Assembly: GCA_900544395.1 (NCBI GenBank)
Contig: UQVC01000018.1
Span: forward strand, 1-48,524
Length of the DNA stretch: 48,524 nt
Source: an uncultured Ruminococcus sp.
GTDB lineage: Bacteria; Bacillota; Clostridia; Lachnospirales; Lachnospiraceae
Direction of reading: 5' to 3'
Positions 25,883 to 35,018 of this stretch are shown here, in pieces (positions within the stretch are counted from its first letter, which is position 1; each line of letters begins with the position of its first letter). The translations under genes were made by a program, and so were the position numbers. The notes under the pieces were generated by a model. The model did no database searches and was not told where the DNA came from. It saw only the letters and a list, made by a program, of their open reading frames with translations.

Positions 25883-27405
25883 GAATGGCAGCACCGATCA
25901 TGATACAGGGAACCATGTCAAATGCAGGAAAAAGTGTTCTGGCAGGCGGACTGTGCCGGGTATTTCATCAGGACGGATATCAGGTAGCGCCTTTTAAATC
26001 CCAGAATATGGCGCTCAATTCCTTTATTACAAGAGAAGGTCTGGAAATGGGAAGAGCTCAGGTTATGCAGGCAGAGGCAGCGGGTGTCGAGCCTCTTGCG
26101 ATCATGAATCCGATCTTGTTAAAACCGACCAATGACACCGGCTCTCAGGTGATCTTAAACGGAGAAGTACAGGGTGTGATGTCAGCAATGGAATATTTTC
26201 GCAGGAAAAGAGAATATATCCCGGTGATCAAAAGCGCCTATCAGAAACTGGATGAACAGTTTGACATTATTGTCATCGAAGGTGCGGGCAGCCCGGCGGA
26301 GATTAATCTGAAACGTGAAGATATCGTGAATATGGGAATGGCAGAGATGGTAGATGCACCGGTGCTTCTGGCCGGAGATATTGACAGAGGCGGTGTGTTT
26401 GCCCAGATTGTGGGAACCATTGAGCTTTTAGAGGAGCAGGAGAGAAGAAGGATCAAAGGAACGATCATCAATAAATTTCGCGGGGACAAAGAAATCTTAC
26501 GTCCCGGGCTTGATATGCTGGAAGAAAAGACAAAGATTCCGGTATGTGGGGTTGTTCCTTATTTCCACCTGGATATTGACGAAGAAGACAGCTTAAGCGA
26601 GCGGTTCACGCACAGAGAAAAGAAAGGGCTTCTGGATATTGCCGTGATCCGGCTTCCGAGAATTTCTAATTTTACAGATCTGATGCCGCTAGAATCTATG
26701 GATGAAGTCGGTGTCCGGTACGTGACAAGTGCGTCACAGTTCGGCACTCCGGATGCGGTCATTCTTCCCGGAAGTAAAAACACGATGGAAGACTTGAAGT
26801 GGCTTCGTCAGTGCGGACTGGAAGGAAAGATCCTTCGCCATGCGGCATCCGGAAAAACTGTATTTGGAATCTGCGGCGGCTATCAGATGATGGGAGAGCT
26901 TTTGCAGGATCCCAAAGGTGTGGAAGCGGGCGGGGAACTCAAAGGAATGGGCTTGCTTCCGATACAGACTGTGTTTGCAGGGGAAAAGATGAGAACCCGC
27001 GTACAGGGAACTTTTGAAGGGCTGTCTGGAAGTCTGAGCAGTTTAAGTCAGGTGCCATTAGAAGGATATGAAATCCATATGGGAGTGACAACGTATACCG
27101 AGGAGCCTTGTCCGCTGGTGCAGATTCAGGAGGAAACAGGCGAAAGACGTATTCGATATGACGGCGCCAGAAAAAACAACTGTTACGGCTGCTATGTACA
27201 CGGAATTTTTGATCAGGCTTGTGTCGCATCCGGGTTTGTTTCGGCACTTTTAAAAGAAAAAGGATATGATGCCGGGCAGCTTGAGCGTCTGGACTGGAAG
27301 GCATACAAGGAAACCCAGTACAATAAGCTGGCGGAGATTATCCGGGAAAGTTTGGATATGGAGTATATTTATCAGATTCTGGGGAAAGGAACGAGAATGC
27401 CATGA
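25879..27405 (+). CDS. cbiP: Cobyric acid synthase
   Basis: CbiP (CobQ) amidates four side chains (b, d, e and g) of adenosylcobyrinic acid a,c-diamide. The 508-residue protein has a P-loop-like G11-T-M-S-N-A-G-K-S19, the D-I-D-R-G-G-V-F-A segment, and a C-terminal amidotransferase domain with nucleophile C332 (F-G-I-C-G-G-Y) and histidine H441 (Y-V-H-G). An ATG at 25,885 is an alternative start that would shorten it by two residues. ATGA overlaps link it to cobD and hemC. Confidence 0.97.
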   Translation: MRMAAPIMIQGTMSNAGKSVLAGGLCRVFHQDGYQVAPFKSQNMALNSFITREGLEMGRAQVMQAEAAGVEPLAIMNPILLKPTNDTGSQVILNGEVQGVMSAMEYFRRKREYIPVIKSAYQKLDEQFDIIVIEGAGSPAEINLKREDIVNMGMAEMVDAPVLLAGDIDRGGVFAQIVGTIELLEEQERRRIKGTIINKFRGDKEILRPGLDMLEEKTKIPVCGVVPYFHLDIDEEDSLSERFTHREKKGLLDIAVIRLPRISNFTDLMPLESMDEVGVRYVTSASQFGTPDAVILPGSKNTMEDLKWLRQCGLEGKILRHAASGKTVFGICGGYQMMGELLQDPKGVEAGGELKGMGLLPIQTVFAGEKMRTRVQGTFEGLSGSLSSLSQVPLEGYEIHMGVTTYTEEPCPLVQIQEETGERRIRYDGARKNNCYGCYVHGIFDQACVASGFVSALLKEKGYDAGQLERLDWKAYKETQYNKLAEIIRESLDMEYIYQILGKGTRMP

Positions 27406-28289
27406 AAACAGTAATACGGATCGGAAGCAGGGAAAGCAGGCTGGCGGTGACACAGACCGAACTCATAAAAGGACAGATTGAGGCGCATTTTCCGCATATC
27501 CGTGTGGAGATCGTGACAATGAAGACGACCGGAGACCGGATTTTAGACCGGAGTCTGGAGCAGATCGGAGGAAAAGGTTTGTTTGTCAAGGAGCTGGATC
27601 AGGCTTTGCGAAAGGGACGGGTCGATCTGTCTGTGCACAGCTTAAAAGATATGCCGATGGACATCCCGGAAGATCTTCCGATTCTTGCATATAGCAAACG
27701 GGAAGATCCACGAGATGTGCTGATCTTTCGGCAGGGACAGACCGAAAGCATTTCCGGCGGGATGATCGGGACTTCCAGCAAGAGGCGGAGACTGCAGCTG
27801 GAGAGACTGTATCCGGACTGTCACTTTCAGGGAATCCGAGGAAATGTGCAGACGAGACTTCGCAAACTGGAGGAAGAAGGATTTTGTGCCACGGTTCTGG
27901 CAGCAGCCGGATTAAAAAGACTGGGAATGGATTCCTGTATCGGGAGATATTTTTCCTGTGAAGAAATGATCCCGGCAGCCGGACAGGGAATTCTGGCAGT
28001 GCAGGCAAGAGCCGGGGAATATCAGGAACTTTTAGAAGTGCTCAACGATCCCCAGTCTGAGGCCGCGGCGAAGGCAGAACGAGCCTTTGTAAAAGTACTG
28101 AATGGCGGATGTACTTCACCTGTGGCAGCATATGCAGAAATCAGAGGATCAAAGTGTTATATTACAGGGCTGTACTGGAGAGAATCAGATGAGAACTGGT
28201 TTGTAGAAAAGACAAGCGGCAATAAGAAAGAAGCAGAGCTGCTGGGGGAGACTCTTGCACACAATATGCAGAAAAAGTATGGAAAATAG
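27402..28289 (+). CDS. hemC: Hydroxymethylbilane synthase (porphobilinogen deaminase)
   Basis: HemC joins four porphobilinogen molecules into hydroxymethylbilane. The 295-residue protein has I-G-S-R-E-S-x-L-A near the N-terminus, V-H-S-L-K-D-M-P, and C237 in N-G-G-C, the cysteine that holds the dipyrromethane cofactor. It starts inside the end of cbiP (ATGA). Its location in the cobalamin operon suggests its output goes mainly to corrin. The genes for making porphobilinogen are absent from the window. Confidence 0.96.
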   Translation: MKTVIRIGSRESRLAVTQTELIKGQIEAHFPHIRVEIVTMKTTGDRILDRSLEQIGGKGLFVKELDQALRKGRVDLSVHSLKDMPMDIPEDLPILAYSKREDPRDVLIFRQGQTESISGGMIGTSSKRRRLQLERLYPDCHFQGIRGNVQTRLRKLEEEGFCATVLAAAGLKRLGMDSCIGRYFSCEEMIPAAGQGILAVQARAGEYQELLEVLNDPQSEAAAKAERAFVKVLNGGCTSPVAAYAEIRGSKCYITGLYWRESDENWFVEKTSGNKKEAELLGETLAHNMQKKYGK

Positions 28290-28302
28290 AAAAGGAGCGC
28301 AT

Positions 28303-29862
28303 ATGGAAAGTCAGCAGAAAAAAAAGACGGGAAAGGGATCTCCATCCGGCAAAGTATGGCTTGCGGGAGCAGGACCGGGAGACGCCTCTCTTTTGACACT
28401 GAAAGTAAAAAAATGGATGGATGAGGCGGATGTGATCATCTATGATGCCCTGATCAGTGCAGAGATCCTGAGTCTGATCCCGGATGGAAAAGAATGGATT
28501 TACGTGGGAAAACGTTCCGGACATCACTGTGTCCGCCAGGAAGAGATCAATCAGATTTTACTTCGTGAGGCGAAAGCGGGAAAAAATATCCTTCGCTTAA
28601 AAGGAGGAGATCCGTTTGTATTCGGGAGAGGGGCCGAGGAGGCAGAGTGTCTGGCGGCAGAAGGGATTCCGTTTGAAATCATCCCAGGAGTGACTTCTGC
28701 TCTTGCAGTTCCGGCGTATGCAGGCATTCCGATCACGCATCGGGATTTTGCGTCTTCCTTTCATGTGATCACAGGGCATGCAAAAGAGGGGAAAAAAATA
28801 GAGATTCCTTATGACGCTCTTGCAAAATTGAACGGAACGCTTATTTTTCTGATGGGGATCACTGCCATGGAAGAGATATGTCGGGGACTGATCCAGGCGG
28901 GAATGGATGAGAATACACCGGCAGCAGTGCTGGAAAAAGGAACTACGGCAAGACAGAGAAGGCTTGTCAGCACACTTGCCAGGCTTTGGGAGGATGCGAA
29001 AGCATTTCAGGTGCAGACGCCTGCGATCATTCTTGTGGGAAAAGTCTGTACATTGTCTGAAAAATTTGACTGGGTAAAGAGTCTTCCTCTGTGGGGAAAA
29101 CAGATCCTGACCACCCGACCGAGGCAGAACAGTTCCAGGCTGGCCGGAAGGCTCCGGGAATTGGGGGCACAGGTAATTGAGCTGCCGTCTATTACAACAA
29201 AGCCTGTCTGGCCCAATGAAGTACTTGGGACAATTCTGGGGAGTATCAGAGAACAGGAAAGCGAGCAGTGGCTGGTGTTTACCAGCCCCATCGGGGTACA
29301 GACGTTCTGGAAACAGCTCAGAATGCTGAAAATGGATGTACGCAATGTATTTCTTCCTCATGTAAAAGTTGCAGCCATTGGTTCCGGTACAGCAAAGGAA
29401 CTGGAACAGTTTGGCGTGTTTGCGGATGTCATGCCGCAGACATTCTGTGCAGCGGCACTGGGGGAGGCGATCGCAGGAGAAGCAGCACCAAAGAGCCGGA
29501 TTGTACTGCTGCGGGCGAAGCAGGGATCCGAAGAGCTGCTTCCGCCGCTGAAAAACGCCGGATTGAAGGTGGAAGATGTGCCTCTGTATGAAACGATCTG
29601 TAAATTGCAGGAGACTTTAAAGGAAACAATTGAGAAGCAGCAGAGGCAGGGAGAGATTGATCTGGTGACATTTACCAGTGCATCCACGGTCCGTGGATTT
29701 GTACAGGCACTTCCGGGAATCGATACTACAAAAATACGGGCTGTCTGCATTGGAGAACAGACGGCAAATGAGGCAAAAAGATATGGAATGCAGATACAGA
29801 TTTCAAAAGAAGCATCTGTGGAGAGCATGGTCTTAAAGATTCTGGAGCTGGCAGGAGACTAG
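28303..29862 (+). CDS. cobA-hemD: Uroporphyrinogen-III C-methyltransferase / uroporphyrinogen-III synthase fusion
   Basis: This 519-residue fusion has an N-terminal CobA/SUMT domain (about 12-260; G-A-G-P-G-D, L-R-L-K-G-G-D-P-F-V-F-G-R-G, P-G-V-T-S-A) that makes precorrin-2, and a C-terminal HemD domain (about 265-519) that closes hydroxymethylbilane to uroporphyrinogen III. The fusion is common in Clostridia. The frame is open to 28,255, but the ATG at 28,303 has AAAAGGAGCGC before it. It is placed after hemC, in pathway order. Confidence 0.95.
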   Translation: MESQQKKKTGKGSPSGKVWLAGAGPGDASLLTLKVKKWMDEADVIIYDALISAEILSLIPDGKEWIYVGKRSGHHCVRQEEINQILLREAKAGKNILRLKGGDPFVFGRGAEEAECLAAEGIPFEIIPGVTSALAVPAYAGIPITHRDFASSFHVITGHAKEGKKIEIPYDALAKLNGTLIFLMGITAMEEICRGLIQAGMDENTPAAVLEKGTTARQRRLVSTLARLWEDAKAFQVQTPAIILVGKVCTLSEKFDWVKSLPLWGKQILTTRPRQNSSRLAGRLRELGAQVIELPSITTKPVWPNEVLGTILGSIREQESEQWLVFTSPIGVQTFWKQLRMLKMDVRNVFLPHVKVAAIGSGTAKELEQFGVFADVMPQTFCAAALGEAIAGEAAPKSRIVLLRAKQGSEELLPPLKNAGLKVEDVPLYETICKLQETLKETIEKQQRQGEIDLVTFTSASTVRGFVQALPGIDTTKIRAVCIGEQTANEAKRYGMQIQISKEASVESMVLKILELAGD

Positions 29863-29877
29863 AGAGGAGAGCATACA

Positions 29878-30807
29878 GTGGCAAAATACATAGGAAAACG
29901 GCTTGTTACAGGGATCCTTTCCTTGTTTGTTCTGGCAACGGTTACATTTTTTCTGACCAGGGCAATTCCGGGAAGTCCTTTTCAGGGAGCAAATGTGTCG
30001 GAGAGTGTGCTGCAGATGATGGAGGAAGAATATGGATTACATCAGCCGGCAGGGGTGCAGTATGTCACATATATGAAGCATCTGCTTCGCGGAAATCTGG
30101 GATATTCTTATCAAAATCCGTCCGAATCGGTTGCAAATATCATTCAAAGATCCTGGCCGGTGACTGCGGTGATCGGAGTTCTGGCAATTCTTCTGGCAAT
30201 GATCGTCGGAATCGGGATTGGAGTCTGGCAGACTTTTTCGAGACACAGGCTGCTTCGTGGAGGGCTTTTTACCGGAACACTTCTGATCGGAGGAGTTCCC
30301 AATTTTGTGGCAGCACTTTTGCTGATGCTTGTATTTGGAGTCTGGCTGAAATGGCTGCCGGTCAGCGGACTGGATTCCTGGAAAAATTACATTCTCCCGG
30401 TATGCGCTCTGGCGCTGTATCCCGCCTGTTCGCTGGCACGGCTGACCGGGACACTTCTTGCCCAGGAGAAACAAAGAGATTATGTACTTCTGGCGCGGAC
30501 GAAAGGACTGAAAAAAAGACAGATCCTGTTTACGCACATTCTGCCGCATATCTGGATTCCGGTGCTGAATTATCTGGGACCTGCAAGTGCGTTTCTTTTG
30601 ACAGGAAGTTTTGTGGTGGAGAGCATTTTTACCATTCCGGGGCTTGGAAGACAGTTTGTAAGTTCCATTGCGAACCGGGATTATACACTCATTCTTGGGC
30701 TGACAATCTTTATGGGGGCAGTCGTGATCCTGATTCAGCTGGCAGTGGACTTACTTAGTGCGTGCATTGATCCGAGAGTGCGCAGAAGCTATGTAGATGA
30801 GGAGTAA
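29878..30807 (+). CDS. Opp/Dpp-type ABC transporter permease 1 (DppB/OppB-like)
   Basis: This 309-residue membrane permease belongs to the peptide/nickel binding-protein-dependent transport family, with about six helices. The N-terminal pattern (K-Y-I-G-K-R-L followed by a hydrophobic helix, then F-F-L-T-R-A-I-P-G-S-P-F) is typical of the DppB/OppB/NikB side. The cytosolic coupling segment L-A-R-T-K-G-L-K-K-R-Q-I contacts the ATPase. The start is GTG at 29,878 with AGAGAGGAGAGC before it, 15 bases after cobA-hemD. The substrate cannot be assigned from the permease. Confidence 0.93.
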   Translation: MAKYIGKRLVTGILSLFVLATVTFFLTRAIPGSPFQGANVSESVLQMMEEEYGLHQPAGVQYVTYMKHLLRGNLGYSYQNPSESVANIIQRSWPVTAVIGVLAILLAMIVGIGIGVWQTFSRHRLLRGGLFTGTLLIGGVPNFVAALLLMLVFGVWLKWLPVSGLDSWKNYILPVCALALYPACSLARLTGTLLAQEKQRDYVLLARTKGLKKRQILFTHILPHIWIPVLNYLGPASAFLLTGSFVVESIFTIPGLGRQFVSSIANRDYTLILGLTIFMGAVVILIQLAVDLLSACIDPRVRRSYVDEE

Positions 30808-30828
30808 GAGCAGTGCAAAGGAGAAGCA

Positions 30829-31656
30829 ATGAAGCAGATAAATTTTAGAAAAAACGAAAAAATAACAGTGGGACTGATCCTGCTTTTGCTCTGCATTTTT
30901 TTAGCAGTACTGGTTCCGGCCCTGTCACCTTGGACATCTACAGAAATGCATGCGGATATCCGCAGTCAGGGAATGTCCTTCGCCCATCCTTTCGGGACAG
31001 ATAAGTTTGGAAGAGATCTGTTTGTACGGGTTTGGTGCGGAGTTAGGATCAGTTTGTGTGTCGGGCTTGCAAGTGCACTTTTAAACGGCGCGTTGGGCAT
31101 TTTATATGGGGCGGCATCCGGGTATGCGAGAAAGACCGCAGATAATATTCTGATGCGGATCGCGGATATTGTGGCATCGGTTCCGTCTCTTTTGTATGTG
31201 ATCCTGATCATGATGGTACTGGGAGCGAATGAGGTAAGTATCCTTGTGGGACTTTGTATATCCGGCTGGATTGAAACGGCGCGCATTGTAAGAGGAGAAG
31301 TGATGCGGATCAAAGAACGGGAGTTTGTTCTGGCATCCCGGCTTGCAGGAGCCGGCCCTCTTCGGATCTTTCTGACCCATCTTTTGCCGAATGCTGCGGG
31401 ACCGATTGTGGTAAGTCTTACATTTCTGGTACCGCAGGCTATTTTTACCGAAGCATTTTTGAGCTTTATGGGAGTCGGGATTCCGGCGCCAGGAGCCAGT
31501 CTTGGCACCATGATCCAGGCAGCCAGAAGCCAGATCTTCGTGCATCCGTATCAGATGCTGATTCCGACAGCAGTGCTGTGCATCCTGATACTGTCGCTGA
31601 ATCTGATCGGGGCAGGACTGGAAGCAAAAATCCGCAGAAGAAGGGAAGGAATGTAA
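30829..31656 (+). CDS. Opp/Dpp-type ABC transporter permease 2 (DppC/OppC-like)
   Basis: This 275-residue second permease begins with a short cytosolic tail and a helix near residues 13-33, then H-P-F-G-T-D-K-F-G-R-D-L-F, the hallmark of DppC/OppC/NikC proteins. The coupling segment near residues 166-185 contains the A-S-R-L-A-G-A-G motif. It pairs with the preceding permease (21-base gap). AAAGGAGAAGC precedes the ATG. Confidence 0.93.
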   Translation: MKQINFRKNEKITVGLILLLLCIFLAVLVPALSPWTSTEMHADIRSQGMSFAHPFGTDKFGRDLFVRVWCGVRISLCVGLASALLNGALGILYGAASGYARKTADNILMRIADIVASVPSLLYVILIMMVLGANEVSILVGLCISGWIETARIVRGEVMRIKEREFVLASRLAGAGPLRIFLTHLLPNAAGPIVVSLTFLVPQAIFTEAFLSFMGVGIPAPGASLGTMIQAARSQIFVHPYQMLIPTAVLCILILSLNLIGAGLEAKIRRRREGM

Positions 31657-31657
31657 G

Positions 31658-33370
31658 ATGAAGCTGTTAGAAGTAGAAAATCTGACCGTACAGTATCCGG
31701 GAAGCGCCAATCCGGCATGCAAGGTATCTTTTCAGGTAGAATCCGGAGAACTGCTTGGGATCGCAGGGGCTTCCGGCGCAGGAAAAAGCACGGCGATGCT
31801 GGCATTGATGGGGATTTTGCCGGAACAGGTACAGATCACCAGCGAAAAATTGAAGCAGCACGGGACAAAAGCAATGATCTTTCAGGATGCTTCGGCATCT
31901 TTAAATCCGCTGGTCCGTGTGGGAAAGCAGCTCACAGAGACCATTTTGGCACATCAGAGGTGTACCGGAAAAGAAGCCAGAGAGCGGGCAGAAACACTTC
32001 TGGATGAAGTGGGAATTCAAGATCCCGGGCAGAGAATGAAGCAGTATCCGTTTGAGCTTTCCGGCGGAATGAAGCAGAGGGTGGCAATCGCGATCGCACT
32101 TGCATGTAATCCGGATCTGATCATTGCAGATGAGCCGACCACAGCGCTGGATGTGACCGTACAGAGACAGATCCTCGATCTGTTGAAAAAAATTGCAGAA
32201 GAGACGCATACAGCCATCGTACTGGTCAGCCATGATCTGGGTGTGATCGCCTCCATGTGCAGCAGGGTGCTGGTGATGAAAGAGGGGCGGATCGTAGAAG
32301 AGGGAAGTATGGAGCAGATTTTTTATGAACCGGCACATCCTTATACGAAAAAACTCTCGGACATGGCAAGAAAGCTTTATCAGGTGCCGGAGAAAAAAAA
32401 GACCGGAGAAGTTATTTTAAGGACACAGGGACTGGGAAGAAGCTTTGTAAAAAAATCCCTGTTTGGAAAATCCAGATCTCTGGAAGCGGTGGAACCGCTG
32501 TCTTTTGAGATTCATAAGGGTGAGACCTTTGGATTGGTAGGAGAGAGCGGATCCGGGAAGACGACTCTTGCAAGAATGCTGACAGGGATCATTCCTCCGA
32601 GCTGCGGCAGTTTTTCCTGTGAAGGAAAGATCCAGATGATCTTTCAGGAGGCATCGGCATCCTTTGATCCGGAATTTTCACTGGAACGGATCCTGGAGGA
32701 GCCTCTGGTGATCCAGAAAAAAGGCTCCAAAAAGGAGCGGGAAAAACGTGTGGCAGAAATGCTTGGACTGGTTCAGATGGAAAAGATCGACGTCAGAAAA
32801 ACGACAGCGGCTCTTTCCGGAGGGCAGCGTCAGAGAATTGCAGTGGCAAGGGCATTACTTTTAAATCCGGAGCTTTTGATCTGTGACGAATCGTTTTCTT
32901 CGCAGGACATCCTTACGCAGTCTCGGCTTCTGGAGCTTCTGGAAGAGATTCAGAGAAAGACACAGCTGTCCTATATGTTTATTTCCCATGATCTGCAGGT
33001 AGTCAGACGAATCAGCCAGAGGATGGGGGTCATGTATCTTGGAAGTATGGTAGAGCAGGGATTGACTGCGGAGATCTACGAGGAGCCGTGGCATCCGTAT
33101 ACAAAAGAACTACTGCGGGCAATGCTGCCGCTTGATCCGAAGAAAGCAGCCAGACAGAAACGACTGATCCTGAAGGAAACGAGAAATCGCTCTCAGGATA
33201 CAGAAAACGGTTGTCCATATGCACCGAGATGCCGGTATGCAATGGAGTGCTGCCACAAAGAAAAACCTGGAAGCTATCGGTTTGGTGAAAGAGAAGTGAG
33301 GTGCTTTTTGTATTCGGAAGCGCATACCAAAAAGCGTGCAAAGGATTACCATATGACTTCTCAGATTTGA
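31658..33370 (+). CDS. Opp/Dpp-type ABC transporter, fused double ATP-binding protein (DppD-DppF-like)
   Basis: The 570-residue protein contains two complete ABC domains in one chain. Domain 1 has Walker A at residues 37-45 and an L-S-G-G-M signature. Domain 2 has Walker A at 295-303, signature L386-S-G-G-Q390 and Walker B ending D410-E411. The C-terminus carries the cysteine cluster C519-P-Y-A-P-R-C525 with C531-C532, the oligopeptide/dipeptide transporter tail that can hold an iron-sulfur cluster. In most Opp/Dpp systems these are two proteins. Here they are fused and should serve both permeases. Confidence 0.93.
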   Translation: MKLLEVENLTVQYPGSANPACKVSFQVESGELLGIAGASGAGKSTAMLALMGILPEQVQITSEKLKQHGTKAMIFQDASASLNPLVRVGKQLTETILAHQRCTGKEARERAETLLDEVGIQDPGQRMKQYPFELSGGMKQRVAIAIALACNPDLIIADEPTTALDVTVQRQILDLLKKIAEETHTAIVLVSHDLGVIASMCSRVLVMKEGRIVEEGSMEQIFYEPAHPYTKKLSDMARKLYQVPEKKKTGEVILRTQGLGRSFVKKSLFGKSRSLEAVEPLSFEIHKGETFGLVGESGSGKTTLARMLTGIIPPSCGSFSCEGKIQMIFQEASASFDPEFSLERILEEPLVIQKKGSKKEREKRVAEMLGLVQMEKIDVRKTTAALSGGQRQRIAVARALLLNPELLICDESFSSQDILTQSRLLELLEEIQRKTQLSYMFISHDLQVVRRISQRMGVMYLGSMVEQGLTAEIYEEPWHPYTKELLRAMLPLDPKKAARQKRLILKETRNRSQDTENGCPYAPRCRYAMECCHKEKPGSYRFGEREVRCFLYSEAHTKKRAKDYHMTSQI

Positions 33371-33394
33371 GAACAGAAGAGAATGGAGAAGAGC

Positions 33395-35017
33395 ATGAAG
33401 AAAAAAATGACAGCGATTGTCATGTGTATCTGCATTCTGGCAGGCATGATAACAGGGTGCAATGCTTCGGAGCAGAAGGAGACAGAAGCACGTACAAAAA
33501 AAGAAATTACGATTGCAGTAAACAGTGAAACAGGAGGGATGGATCCGGCGGGAAATATTGCACTGACCTATCTTTCCTATTCGGTCACAGCTCTGGACGA
33601 ACTGCTGACATTTGATGAAAATGGAGAAATCGAATGCCGGGCGGCACAGTCCTATGAGGTGAATGAGGATTCTACAGAATGGACATTTCATTTAAGAGAA
33701 GGGGCCTGCTGGTCGGACGGAACACCAGTGACTTCGGCTGACTTTAAGAATACCATTGTGCGGGCGCTGGATCCTAAAAGTGGAAGTGGATATGCGAACT
33801 ATCTGTTTCCGATCGAACATGCAGAGGAAATTTATGAAGGAACGGCCGATATGGAGAGTCTTGGTGTTGAGACACCGGATGAAAATACTCTGATCTTTCA
33901 TTTGAGTAAGCCGTGTGTGTATTTTCTGGAGCTTTTGCGTCTTCCGGTCTACACACCGTCCTGCAGTAAATATGCGAAAGAGACGGGCAGCGGATGGGAT
34001 AAAAATCCAGAGACCAGTCTGTCAAACGGACCGTTTTATCTGGAAAAATATGTACCGGAGCAATATTTTGTCCTGAAAAAGAATGAGCGTTACTGGAATG
34101 CAGATGCGGTGCATCTGGAGCGGATCACCTATCGCTTTTTTGAAGAACAGCAGGCAATGTTAAGTGCTTATGAGACCAAAGAGGTCGATGTGGCAGTCTC
34201 CCTTCCTTCTGTTGTCATGGAACTGTATCAGGGGAAAGACGATCTGGCAGTGACAGACAATATCGCGACGCGCTATATTTATCCGAATCTGGATGTGAAG
34301 CCTCTGGATGATGTGCGTGTGCGGGAGGCGATCAATCTTGCCATCAACCGGGAAGATCTTTGTAAAATGGTAGGAGAAGACACAGAGCCGACTGTGAATT
34401 TCGTGGCAAAGCGTATGAAAAATAATACGACCGGAGAGTATTTTGTGGAAGAGGCAGATCCTCCGTTTGAGGAAAATGTGGAAAAGGCAAGAGAGCTGCT
34501 CTCTCAGGCGGGATATCCGGACGGGAAAGGATTTCCTGTTTTGACCTACAAATATCCGTCTCTGGAATTAGATGCAGATACGGCTCAGGTGATCCAGGAG
34601 CAGCTCAAGCAGAATCTGAATATAGAGATCAAGCTGGAGGCGCAGGAATTACAGACCAATTATGCGACCAGAAGAGCCGGGAACTTTGATCTTTGCCGGA
34701 TGAACTGGACGGCAGATTTTGCAGATCCGTACACCTACTTGTCCATGCTTCTGTCAAATGGAACGTATAACTGCAGTGGAGTCCGGGATGAAAAATACGA
34801 CCGTCTGGTAGAAGCCTCGGATGTGGAAACGGATCCTGTAAAACGAAATGCACTGTTTCACGAGGCAGAGCAGTGGGCAGTGGGAGAGCAGTCTTATATC
34901 ATTCCTTTGTTTTCCATGAAAAGCTGTAATCTGATTCGGCCGGATATCACAGGAGTGAGTCAGATTCCGGCAACCGGAGCACTGGAATACCGGTATGCAG
35001 ATGTGAAAGGAGACTAA
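33395..35017 (+). CDS. Opp-type ABC transporter substrate-binding lipoprotein
   Basis: The 540-residue extracellular receptor belongs to solute-binding protein family 5. A lipoprotein signal ends in I-T-G-C22, so C22 is the lipid anchor. The W438-T-A-D441 motif matches the W-x-A-D segment of E. coli OppA, where Trp416 and Asp419 hold the alpha-amino group of the bound peptide (from memory). This favours a ligand with a free amino group over a bare metal. A start at 33,383 is also possible and would add four residues. It lies between the other transporter genes and cobU. Annotation as a nickel transporter would not be supported by this motif. Confidence 0.88.
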   Translation: MKKKMTAIVMCICILAGMITGCNASEQKETEARTKKEITIAVNSETGGMDPAGNIALTYLSYSVTALDELLTFDENGEIECRAAQSYEVNEDSTEWTFHLREGACWSDGTPVTSADFKNTIVRALDPKSGSGYANYLFPIEHAEEIYEGTADMESLGVETPDENTLIFHLSKPCVYFLELLRLPVYTPSCSKYAKETGSGWDKNPETSLSNGPFYLEKYVPEQYFVLKKNERYWNADAVHLERITYRFFEEQQAMLSAYETKEVDVAVSLPSVVMELYQGKDDLAVTDNIATRYIYPNLDVKPLDDVRVREAINLAINREDLCKMVGEDTEPTVNFVAKRMKNNTTGEYFVEEADPPFEENVEKARELLSQAGYPDGKGFPVLTYKYPSLELDADTAQVIQEQLKQNLNIEIKLEAQELQTNYATRRAGNFDLCRMNWTADFADPYTYLSMLLSNGTYNCSGVRDEKYDRLVEASDVETDPVKRNALFHEAEQWAVGEQSYIIPLFSMKSCNLIRPDITGVSQIPATGALEYRYADVKGD

Positions 35018-35018
35018 A

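Noticed and set aside
30037..30549. 170-codon minus-strand frame inside permease 1 (likewise 30,966-31,511 and 31,102-31,722 in permease 2)
   Set aside because: Composition reflects the reverse complement of hydrophobic helices and the + strand genes are complete and recognised.
33110..33691. 193-codon minus-strand frame crossing the ATPase and binding-protein genes
   Set aside because: It spans two real genes in antisense, has no family resemblance and no start signal.
29878..35017. Naming the importer nikABCDE
   Set aside because: The placement in a cobalamin operon tempts a nickel or cobalt label, but the binding protein has the OppA-like amino-group motif and cobalt uptake is already encoded. 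Substrate left open.
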